A DNA stretch of 33,750 bases from assembly GCA_964487925.1 (NCBI GenBank), contig CAZASZ010000018.1:1-33750 (forward strand). Reading direction: 5' to 3'. The notes beneath the pieces are model-generated. The model ran no database searches. It was not told the origin of the DNA and saw nothing but the letters and a program-made list of their open reading frames with translations. Shown here piece after piece: positions 1-8,185 of the stretch (position 1 is its first letter; the number at the start of each line of letters is the position of its first letter). Made by a program: the position numbers and the translations under genes. Source of the DNA: RI-283 sp964487925. Lineage in GTDB: Bacteria > Pseudomonadota > Gammaproteobacteria > SZUA-140.

Positions 1-44
1 GTCCGCAATTTCCCTTGTGAATATTTACCGTGAGGTCATCAGCC

Positions 45-344
45 ATGCTACTTGATCGGATTGAATGTCGTCTGGACCCTAGAATCAAGACTGAGGTAAA
101 TATCAGCTATTATGTCCCCGCCGTAAACGGCCAGAACCAGGCCCGCAAAGGTGTGCTGACTGAGCTTGGAGACGGAGGGGCCCGGTTGCTCCTGGACGAA
201 CCACATTGTGTAGACGCTCGCCTCTTCGTGTCGGGTATCTATGACACGCAGGATCCGGTCGAATGCGACGTAAGGTGGATCCGGAGGGCGGCGACGCCTG
301 ACCGGTCCGAGCAATACTACGTCGGGGTGGCGTTCGCCGATTGA
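45..344 (+). CDS. Small PilZ-like domain protein
   Basis: A protein of about 99 residues with the size and pattern of a stand-alone PilZ domain, the family that often binds cyclic di-GMP and adjusts motility, pili or exopolysaccharide. An RxxxR-type element (RLDPR, residues 9-13) lies near the N-terminus. The usual D/NxSxxG motif is replaced by a degenerate version around ELGDGG, followed by beta-rich sequence ending in a typical YVGVAF strand. ATG 45 is preferred over GTG 30 because GAGG lies nine bases upstream of it. The degenerate second motif makes ligand binding uncertain. It faces the next gene convergently and has no partner in the window. The family call is by pattern only. Confidence 0.6.
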   Translation: MLLDRIECRLDPRIKTEVNISYYVPAVNGQNQARKGVLTELGDGGARLLLDEPHCVDARLFVSGIYDTQDPVECDVRWIRRAATPDRSEQYYVGVAFAD

Positions 345-385
345 GGACATATCATTCGGCTTGCCGAGTAGTCAGTGATGTTAGG

Positions 386-407
386 GCCGGTCGCGTCAGC
401 GACCGGC
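386..407. terminator. Hairpin between convergent genes
   Basis: A perfect 9-bp stem (GCCGGTCGC / GCGACCGGC) with a GTCA loop lies between the ends of the PilZ-like gene and the convergent glutamate-synthase-like gene. There is no clear T-run on either side. It may be a weak bidirectional terminator or an mRNA 3'-end stabiliser. Confidence 0.4.
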
Positions 408-1897
408 TATCTGTTCGTGTTGCGTTTGTTTGGATACGGATAGATTGCGTCCAAGGGCAGGCTGTGGCCCGCTGATTGCACGATGCGGACGTGTTCTCTT
501 TGGAATTGCCCTGCATTAAGCAGACCGGATGAGTGGGCCAGCGTATTGACCTCTTCATTGATCCACTTGGCGTAGTTAGCCACTCTTTCCGCCTTGTCCT
601 CCACATCCAGCCCCTTTTGTAGGCGGGGGTCCTGGGTCGTCACTCCCGTGGGGCAGGTGTCCAGATGACATTGCTGAGCTTGGATGCAGCCCAGGGAGAA
701 CATGAATCCCCTCGCCGTAGCGACAAGATCTGCACCCATGCATAAGGCCCATGCCACCCTGGCCGATGTGACGAGCTTGCCGGACGCATTCACCCTGATA
801 CGTTTGCGTAAGCCCGATTGAATCAGGGTGTCCACGAGTATTGGGAGCGATTCGTTCAATGGTAGGCCAACGTGGTCCGCGAGGACCTGAGGCGCCGCCC
901 CCGAGCCTCCGTCGCCGCCATCTATACTGATGAAGTCCGGTGCGGCGTCCGGTCCCCGCTTTAGGATTGCCTCGCAAAGCATTTCCGGGAAATGGCGGCT
1001 GCTGACTACAGTCTTGATGCCGACCGGGAGCCCGGTGATGCCACGAATATGTTCGATCATATCCAGAAGGTCATTCGGACTGTGGATCTCGGCGTGACGG
1101 TTCGGGCTCAAGGAAGATTGATAGACGGGTATGCCTCGGACGCGCGCGACCTCCTCAGTGACCTTGCAGCCAGGTAGGACGCCACCATGGCCGGGTTTGG
1201 CGCCTTGTGAAATCTTGATTTCGAAGGCCTTGACCGATTTGGCCACTTCTCGGAGCCGCTGGCTAGACAGATTCCCCGCCTCGTCGCGAACCCCGTATTT
1301 TGCTGTCCCGATCTGGAAGATCAGGGCGCAGTCACCCTCAAGGTGATAGGGCGAAAGCCCTCCCTCACCGGTATTGAGCCAGACTCCGGCCTTGGCTGCG
1401 CCTCGTGACAGCGCCCGAATTGCGGGCGCCGACATTGCGCCGTAGCTCATGGCCGATATGTTGACGAGATTGCAGACGGTCATCGGATGATCGCATTGCG
1501 GACCGATAACGAGTGGTGGGATAGGGCAGTGTTCGCTTTCCAGTATCGGATAGGGGGAGTTGATAAAGATGATCGATCCAGGTTCGCGCAGGTCATTTGT
1601 TGACCCAAATCCAATCAGGTCCCCCTGTTTTTTAGCTGCGCGATAGACCCAGTTCCGAGTCGCTCGATTGAAGGGTAGCTCCTGGCGGTCATGTGCAAAG
1701 AAGTACTGCCGGAAATAGGTCCCCTGTCGCTCCAGGAAATAGCGTATGCGCCCGATAACCGGAAAGTTTCTGAGTATGGCATGTTTTTTTTGTCGGATGT
1801 CTCGAAAAAATAGGATGCTCAGAAACAGGACCGTGATGCCGCCGAGCCAGCCCATGATGACAATGAACTCGATGAGCATTTCATTGCTTGATTCCAT
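407..1897 (-). CDS. Membrane-anchored FMN-binding glutamate synthase family protein
   Basis: This 496-residue protein has one predicted N-terminal membrane segment (about residues 9-31), then the FMN-binding central domain of glutamate synthase. Seen in the sequence are ISQGAKPGHGG (229-239), the flavin-site run IDGGDGGSGAAP (325-336), and a C-x5-C-x4-C cluster motif (C404, C410, C415) matching the [3Fe-4S] site of GltB. The glutaminase domain and the C-terminal GltB domain of true glutamate synthase are absent, so it probably does not make glutamate from glutamine by itself. Family members are FMN and Fe-S oxidoreductases of unsettled substrate. The start ATG sits just downstream of a run of nine G that serves as the ribosome binding site. 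It is divergent from nadC. Confidence 0.85.
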   Translation of the reverse strand: MESSNEMLIEFIVIMGWLGGITVLFLSILFFRDIRQKKHAILRNFPVIGRIRYFLERQGTYFRQYFFAHDRQELPFNRATRNWVYRAAKKQGDLIGFGSTNDLREPGSIIFINSPYPILESEHCPIPPLVIGPQCDHPMTVCNLVNISAMSYGAMSAPAIRALSRGAAKAGVWLNTGEGGLSPYHLEGDCALIFQIGTAKYGVRDEAGNLSSQRLREVAKSVKAFEIKISQGAKPGHGGVLPGCKVTEEVARVRGIPVYQSSLSPNRHAEIHSPNDLLDMIEHIRGITGLPVGIKTVVSSRHFPEMLCEAILKRGPDAAPDFISIDGGDGGSGAAPQVLADHVGLPLNESLPILVDTLIQSGLRKRIRVNASGKLVTSARVAWALCMGADLVATARGFMFSLGCIQAQQCHLDTCPTGVTTQDPRLQKGLDVEDKAERVANYAKWINEEVNTLAHSSGLLNAGQFQREHVRIVQSAGHSLPLDAIYPYPNKRNTNR

Positions 1898-1901
1898 CTA
1901 T

Positions 1902-1910
1902 CCCCCCCCC
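1902..1910 (-). promoter_or_regulatory. G9 homopolymer acting as ribosome binding site
   Basis: On the coding strand of the glutamate-synthase-like gene, nine consecutive G end four bases before the ATG (G9, then ATAG A next to the start). The tract supplies the Shine-Dalgarno sequence. Its length could change by slippage and so alter SD strength and spacing. Confidence 0.5.
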
Positions 1911-1941
1911 GGGTGCTGCGTCTGCACTGATCTGAACTATA

Positions 1942-2025
1942 CTCGAATTCGAGCCAGATCGTTTCCACTTTATAAAGTGAGCGGGTTAGTTCATCAATTT
2001 AGTTGCGAAATAGGCGGCGCGCCTA
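1942..2025. promoter_or_regulatory. Palindrome-rich divergent control region
   Basis: The 177-base gap between the divergent glutamate-synthase-like gene and nadC holds three palindromes: a 12-bp perfect one (CTCGAATTCGAG, 1942-1953), a 14-bp perfect one (CACTTTATAAAGTG, 1966-1979), and a TAGGC/GCCTA inverted repeat at 2011-2025. Dyads in a divergent promoter region are typical of operators, but I cannot name the regulator. Confidence 0.4.
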
Positions 2026-2074
2026 TGGTTACTGTCGTGTTAATTAGTTATCGTCAAATAATGTTCTGGGGTCA

Positions 2075-2935
2075 ATGATGTTACAGGAAAAGGTTGTTGA
2101 AGATGTCCGTCGCGCCCTCGCGGAGGACCTGGGCGCCGGTGATGTAAGCGCGGAATTAATTGATGAGTCCAGTCCGGCCTATGCCTGTGTTATCACCCGA
2201 GAGCCAGCCGTGTTATGTGGCCTGCCATGGTTCGAGGAGGTGTTCAGGCAGGTGTCGGACGAGGTCAAGATCGAATGGCGACATCAGGACGGCGATCATC
2301 TTAAAGCGGATGCGCAGATTTGCCTGTTGTCCGGCCCTGCGCGCGCGCTGCTGACCGGAGAGCGTACCGCGTTAAATTTCCTGCAGAGTCTTTCCGGTAC
2401 CGCCACCTTGACCGCGCGCTATGTCGCCAACCTGGATCAGTCGCATACCGTGCTCCTTGACACCCGAAAGACGATACCGGGCCTTAGGTGGGCTCAGAAA
2501 TACGCTGTCCGGTGTGGCGGCGGGCAAAATCACCGTATGGGGTTGTACGACGAGATACTGATCAAGGAAAACCATATCCTGGCCTGCGGCGGTATCTCAC
2601 AGGCAATCGCGAGAGCTCGTCAGGCGCATGGCCTGGATATCCCTATCGAGGTCGAGGTTGAGGGTTTGGATGAATTGGCTGAAGCCTTGAGCGCCGGGGC
2701 CGATAAGGTGTTATTGGATAACTTTGGCCAGGGTTTGATGGCCCAGGCGGTTGCACTTCGGGACCAACGTCGACCTGAGGTGAAGCTGGAGGTATCAGGA
2801 GGCATCGTACTGTCTGACATCCGGGAGATCGCAAAGACCGGAGTGGACTATATATCAGTCGGTGCACTGACCAAAAACCTCGAGGCCGTCGACCTTTCGA
2901 TGCGTTTTTATACGGGTTGGGACAAGATCCCCTAA
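2075..2935 (+). CDS. nadC: Nicotinate-nucleotide pyrophosphorylase (carboxylating)
   Basis: NadC (286 residues, the normal length) converts quinolinate and PRPP to nicotinate mononucleotide, CO2 and pyrophosphate, the step where de novo NAD synthesis yields its first nucleotide. The signature residues are visible: TRKTIPGLR (130-138), the KENH motif (164-167), EVEVE (192-196), LLDNF (213-217) and an EVSGG phosphate-binding segment near residue 240. The start carries two adjacent ATG codons, with a GGGG run a few bases upstream. In some gammaproteobacteria nadC lies beside type IV pilus genes; here the next gene downstream is a pilus or secretion-type ATPase. No other NAD-synthesis gene is in the window. 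Confidence 0.97.
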   Translation: MMLQEKVVEDVRRALAEDLGAGDVSAELIDESSPAYACVITREPAVLCGLPWFEEVFRQVSDEVKIEWRHQDGDHLKADAQICLLSGPARALLTGERTALNFLQSLSGTATLTARYVANLDQSHTVLLDTRKTIPGLRWAQKYAVRCGGGQNHRMGLYDEILIKENHILACGGISQAIARARQAHGLDIPIEVEVEGLDELAEALSAGADKVLLDNFGQGLMAQAVALRDQRRPEVKLEVSGGIVLSDIREIAKTGVDYISVGALTKNLEAVDLSMRFYTGWDKIP

Positions 2936-2989
2936 TGCGGCTTTCATCATGACGGGGTGAGGTCGAATTACGCTGGTGGTGAATACGAT

Positions 2990-5341
2990 ATGAGTGCGGC
3001 GACAGACAAGAAGAAAGGTATTTCGGTGATCCCTTTTCAACAACCCCCCGGGGCTATGGTGCGGGCGGGTAGCGCGCTCCTGGGCGGGGCGAAGATAACC
3101 CTGACGAATAACGCTGGAGCTGCGGTCGCCGGACGTCTGTTCGATGTCGATATGAAAAAAGGGGTGGTGCGGTTTCAAGCCGATGATGACCGGGGGCCGG
3201 AAGACATTCCTTTCTCGAGCATCCACTCGGTTCTATCGGTCAAGTCATTTTCCTTTGCTCCGGATCCTGCGGCCCCGCCGGCCGCTCTTGAACCGCGCAG
3301 TTACAGTGTGAAGAGCCCTGGAAGCAAGGAGGTCTCGGGGGATACATTTGGGTATTGGGCCGACGATTACGGACTTTTTCTGTATCCCTGCGACCTTAAA
3401 GGGGACAGCTATCAGTATGCCTTTTTTCCCGGCGACGTACTGGTTCGCGAGCCGGACGGAGAAGGTGCGAGCGTTCAGTTCGAGGTTATTCGCCGCCACC
3501 AAACGAATGCCCGAACGGTTATCGACTCTTGGGATGGGTTGGTCTCGGCCCTAAACAGTCCGAAGTCGTCACTCCACGGCTACCGTTTGGGCAATATTTT
3601 TGTCGAGGCAGGACTCATCAGTCCCAATGATCTGGAAAAGACCTTGGAGATTCAGTCCAAGGCGAAAGATCAGGTGTATTTGGGCGAACTGCTTGTGAGC
3701 CGAGGCCTCATCAATAAGGATGATCTGAACTGGGCTTTGGCATTGGAGCTGGGTATACCGTATATCGACCTTGGCTCGCTTGAATTCGATCCCAAGGTCA
3801 TCCAGATGTTGGATGGCGAATTTGTGCGGCGGAATTTCCTGTTGCCCATCTATCGCTATCGCCAGCGCCTGGTCGTGGCGATGCGCGATCCTCTGGATCA
3901 CGAAGCCTTGGAGACTGTGCGTTTTCAGACCAACCTCGGCGTTGAACCTGTGGTTGCGGCGGCTGACGACATCGCCCGACTCATCGAACTATATTACTCA
4001 GATGATGAGCTGGTAGAAGCCAAGGTAGATAACGTCGGTCACAGCAAAACGAGCAATGGCACGGCGGACATTTCCGATAACGTTGTAGTCAAACTCGCTA
4101 ATCGAATCATTATCGATGCGCATAACCAGCAGGCCTCTGATATCCATATTGAACCTACCGCCGGGCACAAGGGACGCTGCCTGATTCGACTGCGTAAGGA
4201 TGGAGTGCTTAAAGAGTATCGAGAAATCCCCGTCGCCATGTATGTCCCGTTGGTCGGACGGATCAAGATCATGGCCAATATGGATACTTCTGAGCGGCGC
4301 AAGCCCCAGGATGGAAAGATCAATTTCAGTCAATTCGGGCCGGTCAACATCGAACTCAGGGTGGCAACGATACCGACTTCTGGCAATCAAGAAGACGTGG
4401 TCCTGCGTCTCCTCACGAGCGGCAACCCCATTCCGCTACGCCAGCTTGGTCTGACAGAGGAAAACTATGACGCGTTGACCGAAATGGTTAGCCTCCCTTA
4501 CGGACTTTTTATCGTCTGCGGGCCAACCGGCTCAGGTAAGAGTACGACCCTGCATTCCATCATGGGCTATCTCAATACCGCTGAGCGCAAGATCTGGACA
4601 GCGGAGGACCCCGTGGAGATCACCCAGAAGGGTCTTCGGCAGGTCCAGGTCAATCCCAAGGTCGGTGTGACCTTCGCCAATGCAATGCGGACATTCCTGC
4701 GGGCGGATCCTGACGTCATCATGGTCGGCGAGATGCGTGATCGTGAGACCACGGCCATGGGCATTGAGGCCTCGCTGACGGGCCATCTCGTGCTGTCCAC
4801 GCTACATACGAATAATTCAGTGGACAGTATCAGCCGTTTTCTGGACATGGGCATGGACCCGCTCAATCTGGCCGACGCTCTAGTGGGGATACTGGCACAG
4901 CGCTTGGCGCGCCGCCTCTGCACACACTGTCGTGAGGCCAAGATCCTGAAAGCTGCGGATCTGCACGCCCTTGCTGATGAGTATTGTCAGGACCTCATCA
5001 ATCGAGACTCCATTCCGGAACAACGCGCGGCTATTGAGGAAATGATCGTCATGGATTGGAAGCGTCGTCATGGTGACGAGGCAGGCGAGGTCAGAATGTA
5101 TCATGCTGCGGGTTGCTCTCGCTGCCAAGATACCGGTTACGACGGCCGTGTCGCCATCAACGAGCTATTGAAGGCATCACCGGCGATCAAGAAGATGATA
5201 ATTGAGCAGGCTCCGGCGCGCGAGTTTCTTCGCGTCGCATTGAATGAGGGAACCACCCGCACCCTCAAGCAGGACGGTATCGAGAAGTGTCTTCAGGGGC
5301 TGACGGACATGGCCTCGGTTCGGGCAGTCTGCATTAAATAG
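2990..5341 (+). CDS. PilB/GspE-family ATPase with MshEN domain and N-terminal extension
   Basis: A 783-residue ATPase of the type II secretion/type IV pilus extension family, which drives pseudopilus or pilus assembly from the cytoplasmic face of the inner membrane. An MshEN domain begins at about residue 199. Its first 24-residue motif (RLG...GLI...L..Q, 199-222) fits the c-di-GMP-binding consensus; the second (230-253) is degenerate, with Y for R and L for Q. Next come Walker A (GPTGSGKST, about 511-519), the Asp box AEDPVE, Walker B (VIMVGEMRD) and the His box STLHTN. Paired CxxC motifs (C644/C647 and C709/C712) match the family's zinc-binding element. Residues 1-195 are an extra region I do not recognise. 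ATG 2990 is chosen over GTG 2957 because a GGTGGTG run precedes it. No pilin or PilC gene is adjacent. Confidence 0.87.
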   Translation: MSAATDKKKGISVIPFQQPPGAMVRAGSALLGGAKITLTNNAGAAVAGRLFDVDMKKGVVRFQADDDRGPEDIPFSSIHSVLSVKSFSFAPDPAAPPAALEPRSYSVKSPGSKEVSGDTFGYWADDYGLFLYPCDLKGDSYQYAFFPGDVLVREPDGEGASVQFEVIRRHQTNARTVIDSWDGLVSALNSPKSSLHGYRLGNIFVEAGLISPNDLEKTLEIQSKAKDQVYLGELLVSRGLINKDDLNWALALELGIPYIDLGSLEFDPKVIQMLDGEFVRRNFLLPIYRYRQRLVVAMRDPLDHEALETVRFQTNLGVEPVVAAADDIARLIELYYSDDELVEAKVDNVGHSKTSNGTADISDNVVVKLANRIIIDAHNQQASDIHIEPTAGHKGRCLIRLRKDGVLKEYREIPVAMYVPLVGRIKIMANMDTSERRKPQDGKINFSQFGPVNIELRVATIPTSGNQEDVVLRLLTSGNPIPLRQLGLTEENYDALTEMVSLPYGLFIVCGPTGSGKSTTLHSIMGYLNTAERKIWTAEDPVEITQKGLRQVQVNPKVGVTFANAMRTFLRADPDVIMVGEMRDRETTAMGIEASLTGHLVLSTLHTNNSVDSISRFLDMGMDPLNLADALVGILAQRLARRLCTHCREAKILKAADLHALADEYCQDLINRDSIPEQRAAIEEMIVMDWKRRHGDEAGEVRMYHAAGCSRCQDTGYDGRVAINELLKASPAIKKMIIEQAPAREFLRVALNEGTTRTLKQDGIEKCLQGLTDMASVRAVCIK

Positions 5342-5349
5342 CTACGCGC

Positions 5350-5384
5350 CCGTTGGCGACGACCGACGTCGCCAACGGATTTTC
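5350..5384 (+). terminator. Intrinsic terminator after the PilB-like gene
   Basis: A perfect 12-bp stem (CCGTTGGCGACG / CGTCGCCAACGG) with a 5-base loop, followed by ATTTTCC, starts nine bases after the stop codon. The T-run is short, but position and stem strength fit a Rho-independent terminator. Confidence 0.75.
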
Positions 5385-5439
5385 CACCCCATCACTGTTT
5401 TTCTGCCTGTATCCGCCTAGCTTATTTTTTGTATGATAG

Positions 5440-5464
5440 CCCGATCAAATACTGAGATCGGGAG
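5440..5464 (+). promoter_or_regulatory. aspA: Inverted repeat overlapping the aspA ribosome binding site
   Basis: CCCGATC (5440-5446) pairs with GATCGGG (5456-5462) across a 9-base loop. The right arm runs into the GGGAG Shine-Dalgarno (5460-5464), seven bases before the aspA ATG. In mRNA it could mask the ribosome binding site; in DNA it could be a small operator. Confidence 0.35.
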
Positions 5465-5470
5465 ATCGAT

Positions 5471-6865
5471 ATGACTACGACGCGCATCGAGAAGGATAGT
5501 TTGGGCACCTTGGGGGTCGCTGATTCGGCCTGGTATGGCATTCAGACGGCCCGCGCCGTCGAGAACTTTCCGATCAGCGGCCGTCGGCCAGATGTCGATT
5601 TCGTGCGTGCTCATGTCCGAATCAAGCGCGCCGCCGCCGTTGCCAACAACAAGGCCGGTTGGCTGGAAGATCAACTGGCGGGGGCCATTATCGCGGCTTG
5701 CGATAAAATTCTGGGAGGGGAGTATCTCGACCAGTTTGTCGTCGATCGTTTTCAGGCGGGCGCAGGCACCAGCCATAACATGAACAGTAACGAGGTCATC
5801 GCAAACCTTGCCAACGTTGCGCTCGGTGGACAGCGTGGCAACTATACGCCGGTACACCCGAACGACCATGTCAACATGGGACAGAGTACAAACGATACTA
5901 TTCCGACGGCAATCCGGTTGGCGGCACTTGCCAAGCTGCCCAGGCTTATCGCCGCCGTCGAGGGTATGGTCGAGGCTTATGAGACTCTCGGTGCGGCGGA
6001 GGTCGATACCGTCAAAAGCGCGCGTACTCACCTTCAAGACGCCGTCCCGACTACTGTCGGCCGGGAGCTCAAGGCCTATGCCTGGACGCTCAGACGATGC
6101 GCTGCCCGGATTTCGGATACACGTCACCCCTTGTGCGAAATAGGCCTCGGCGGCAGCGCTGCTGGCACCGGACTCAACACCTCTCCAGGTTATGCTGAGC
6201 AGGTGGCGCTTGAATTGGCAGGACTGACGGGGGAGCCGATATGTTCGGCCGAAGACTTGGCTGCGCAGATGCAGTCGATGCGGGATATTCAGAACTTATC
6301 GTCGGCCCTGCGTGATCTCGCCATAGAGCTTACCCGGATCTCGAACGATATGCGGCTGTTGGCCTCGGGCCCGAGGACAGGTATTGGGGAGATCCGCCTG
6401 CCGGCCGTTCAACCCGGATCGAGCATCATGCCGGGTAAAGTCAATCCGGTCATGTTTGAGATGCTGAACATGGTGTGCTATCAAGTCCTGGGCCAGGACG
6501 CCGCCATTGCCGCCATGTCGGCAGCGGGCCAACTTGAGTTAAACGTCATGATGCCCGGGATTGGTTCGGCGCTATTCGATGCCATGGACTGGGTCACTGC
6601 TGCGATCGAGGCAGCAACCACTAAGAATCTGTCAGGAATTGCGGTCGACCGGGAGCGCTGCCAAGCATTTCTTCAGACCAGTGTGGGCCTTGCTACGTTA
6701 CTTAATACCCAGATCGGATATGCCGAAGCTGCGGAGATTGCGAAGACCTCGGAGGCCAGCGGTCGACCTGTTCGGGATGTCGTGGCGGAGCAGGGGATTC
6801 TCGATGTGGACGCCTTTGACCAGATCGTCCTGAGGGCGGCACGAGACGGACGTATCGAGGATTAG
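5471..6865 (+). CDS. aspA: Aspartate ammonia-lyase (aspartase)
   Basis: A 464-residue member of the fumarase/aspartase superfamily, which interconverts aspartate with fumarate plus ammonia. The superfamily signature GSSIMPGKVNP, which carries the catalytic serine loop, starts near residue 316. Other signatures are GTSHNMNSNEV (about 98-108), HPNDHVNMGQSTND (about 133-146) and THLQDAVPTT (about 186-195). The C-terminal half (LRLLASGPRTG, AGQLELNVMMP, the late IGY segment) resembles AspA more than FumC, so aspartase is preferred; class II fumarase is the alternative. It has a GGGAG ribosome binding site seven bases before the ATG and forms its own transcription unit between a strong terminator and a convergent gene. 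Confidence 0.82.
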   Translation: MTTTRIEKDSLGTLGVADSAWYGIQTARAVENFPISGRRPDVDFVRAHVRIKRAAAVANNKAGWLEDQLAGAIIAACDKILGGEYLDQFVVDRFQAGAGTSHNMNSNEVIANLANVALGGQRGNYTPVHPNDHVNMGQSTNDTIPTAIRLAALAKLPRLIAAVEGMVEAYETLGAAEVDTVKSARTHLQDAVPTTVGRELKAYAWTLRRCAARISDTRHPLCEIGLGGSAAGTGLNTSPGYAEQVALELAGLTGEPICSAEDLAAQMQSMRDIQNLSSALRDLAIELTRISNDMRLLASGPRTGIGEIRLPAVQPGSSIMPGKVNPVMFEMLNMVCYQVLGQDAAIAAMSAAGQLELNVMMPGIGSALFDAMDWVTAAIEAATTKNLSGIAVDRERCQAFLQTSVGLATLLNTQIGYAEAAEIAKTSEASGRPVRDVVAEQGILDVDAFDQIVLRAARDGRIED

Positions 6866-6923
6866 AGTTTGTGACCGGAGCTAAGGTGGTTTGAACACCT
6901 AGGGTCGCACCCAGCGAGGTTGC

Positions 6924-7469
6924 TCAGTGGCCACCACTCCCGCCATGTTCGTCGGCCGCGTGCGATAGGTAGATCGCCAGTCCGATCAATGCGATGCCTG
7001 CTGCAAGATAGAGCAGATCCAAGGCATTGTTGAAATGCATGGCCGTGGCGTGCTCAAAGTACTTGACGATTAGGATCATTAGAATGACCTTGGCGAGACG
7101 CGCCTTGAGGTCGTCGAGATTGGTGATAAACAGGACCTTGGAGGCATTTTCGTCATTCTCGGCCATGTCGATCTTGCTGATAAACAGCTCATAGAGACCC
7201 AGGGCGAAGATTAGCATGACCGTGGCCAGAAGATAGCCATCGACGATCTCGACGATGTGCGTGATTGACGTGCCGCGCATCTCGCTTCGGCTGGCGATAT
7301 CGAGCGCTGGTGACGCGTATTCGCCGACATGGATGACCATATAGAAGGCGTCGACGGTTGCCATGAAGAACATGGCTATGCTCGCTGCTAGACTGCTGAC
7401 GACGGCAAGTAGGACAACAAAACGGCTGTTCCAAAGTGCATGTTCAAAGAGTAATTCGAGTTTTTTCAC
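6924..7469 (-). CDS. YqhA family (UPF0114) inner membrane protein
   Basis: A 181-residue integral membrane protein with the usual length and pattern of the YqhA/UPF0114 family. It opens with KKLELLFEHALWNSRF and then has about four hydrophobic helices (roughly 18-38, 65-90, 120-140 and 148-168). The family has no firmly established biochemical role. Translation starts at GTG with an AGGCG run just upstream. It lies downstream of a lipoprotein gene on the same strand with a 68-base gap, so the two may be co-transcribed, and it runs convergently into aspA. The family assignment is fairly firm; function is unknown. Confidence 0.85.
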   Translation of the reverse strand: MKKLELLFEHALWNSRFVVLLAVVSSLAASIAMFFMATVDAFYMVIHVGEYASPALDIASRSEMRGTSITHIVEIVDGYLLATVMLIFALGLYELFISKIDMAENDENASKVLFITNLDDLKARLAKVILMILIVKYFEHATAMHFNNALDLLYLAAGIALIGLAIYLSHAADEHGGSGGH

Positions 7470-7537
7470 ACGGTCGCCTTATGTTTCCGTAAATGCCTGT
7501 TCTATTGAAATAGTCCGTCGCCAATTGTGGCGCAGGG

Positions 7538-8008
7538 CTAATTATTGCTATCGCTGACCGTCGTGATGGCCTGTCTAATTTTTTCACAGGTCCTGATAGC
7601 CTCCGCGTCCCGGCCTGCCTGAGCGGCAACCATGGCAGAGCGAAGTTTCGTCTCCAGCCGTTTCTTTAGCTCCGCCAACTCAGCGGGCAACTGATCCATG
7701 GCTGAGCGAGCCTGTCGGATCGCCCAGGTTACAGACCTGATGGTATTGGCCTCGTTCTTCGCAGTCAGGGCCGATTGCCGTGCCAGCCCGTAGTGATGCT
7801 TGGACAGGTTTTGTTCGGCGTCACGGACGAGTGCTGTGACATGCTCCATCCGCTCCTTCAGGAGCTGCGCTGCTTCGACGTCATCTGCAGCTTGCATGGC
7901 CTGACGGGCATCACTCATTTCCTGAGTGGGGGGGAGCCCCGCGCAGGACGCCAGGAAGATCAAGGTGGATGCGATGGAGACAAAAAAGAGATGATTTCGC
8001 TTGTTCAT
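7538..8008 (-). CDS. DUF4398-like helical lipoprotein
   Basis: A 156-residue exported lipoprotein. A positively charged start and hydrophobic stretch lead to the lipobox LASC with the acylated Cys at about residue 22. The mature part is almost wholly alpha-helical and alanine-rich, with heptad-like spacing, and begins with a PPTQEMSDARQAMQAA segment typical of DUF4398 proteins. Such proteins are thought to sit at the outer membrane or in the periplasm, often near OmpA-like genes, but none is present here. Its role is unknown. It is followed at 68 bases by the YqhA gene and is divergent from the sucrose operon. Confidence 0.75.
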   Translation of the reverse strand: MNKRNHLFFVSIASTLIFLASCAGLPPTQEMSDARQAMQAADDVEAAQLLKERMEHVTALVRDAEQNLSKHHYGLARQSALTAKNEANTIRSVTWAIRQARSAMDQLPAELAELKKRLETKLRSAMVAAQAGRDAEAIRTCEKIRQAITTVSDSNN

Positions 8009-8112
8009 AATATACGACGATCCGTCTTTTTCGCCTTGGCTCTAGACATGTAGTTTTTGTATTATCACCGCCACATTCAGGGTGTCAAGGACAGCGAACA
8101 CCCCTCGTCAAA

Positions 8113-8141
8113 TTGTTGTTGTCCCCGATTGCTGCTATCGT
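8113..8141 (+). promoter_or_regulatory. Weak candidate promoter for the sucrose operon
   Basis: TTGTTG (8113-8118), a 17-base spacer and TATCGT (8136-8141) stand about 45 bases before the kinase start. The match to sigma-70 is poor, and the assignment rests mainly on position in the 177-base divergent gap. Nothing else is obvious in that gap. Confidence 0.25.
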
Positions 8142-8185
8142 AGATTTGTGGCTTATTCTGACGATGCAATAGGGAGCGACATGAC

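Noticed and set aside
576..977. 133-residue frame overlapping the glutamate-synthase-like gene
   Set aside because: It is an alternative frame on the same strand inside a gene with clear FMN and Fe-S motifs.
5417..6127. 236-residue open frame on the minus strand
   Set aside because: It lies wholly antisense to the start of aspA, which has clear catalytic motifs; the sequence has no recognisable domain.
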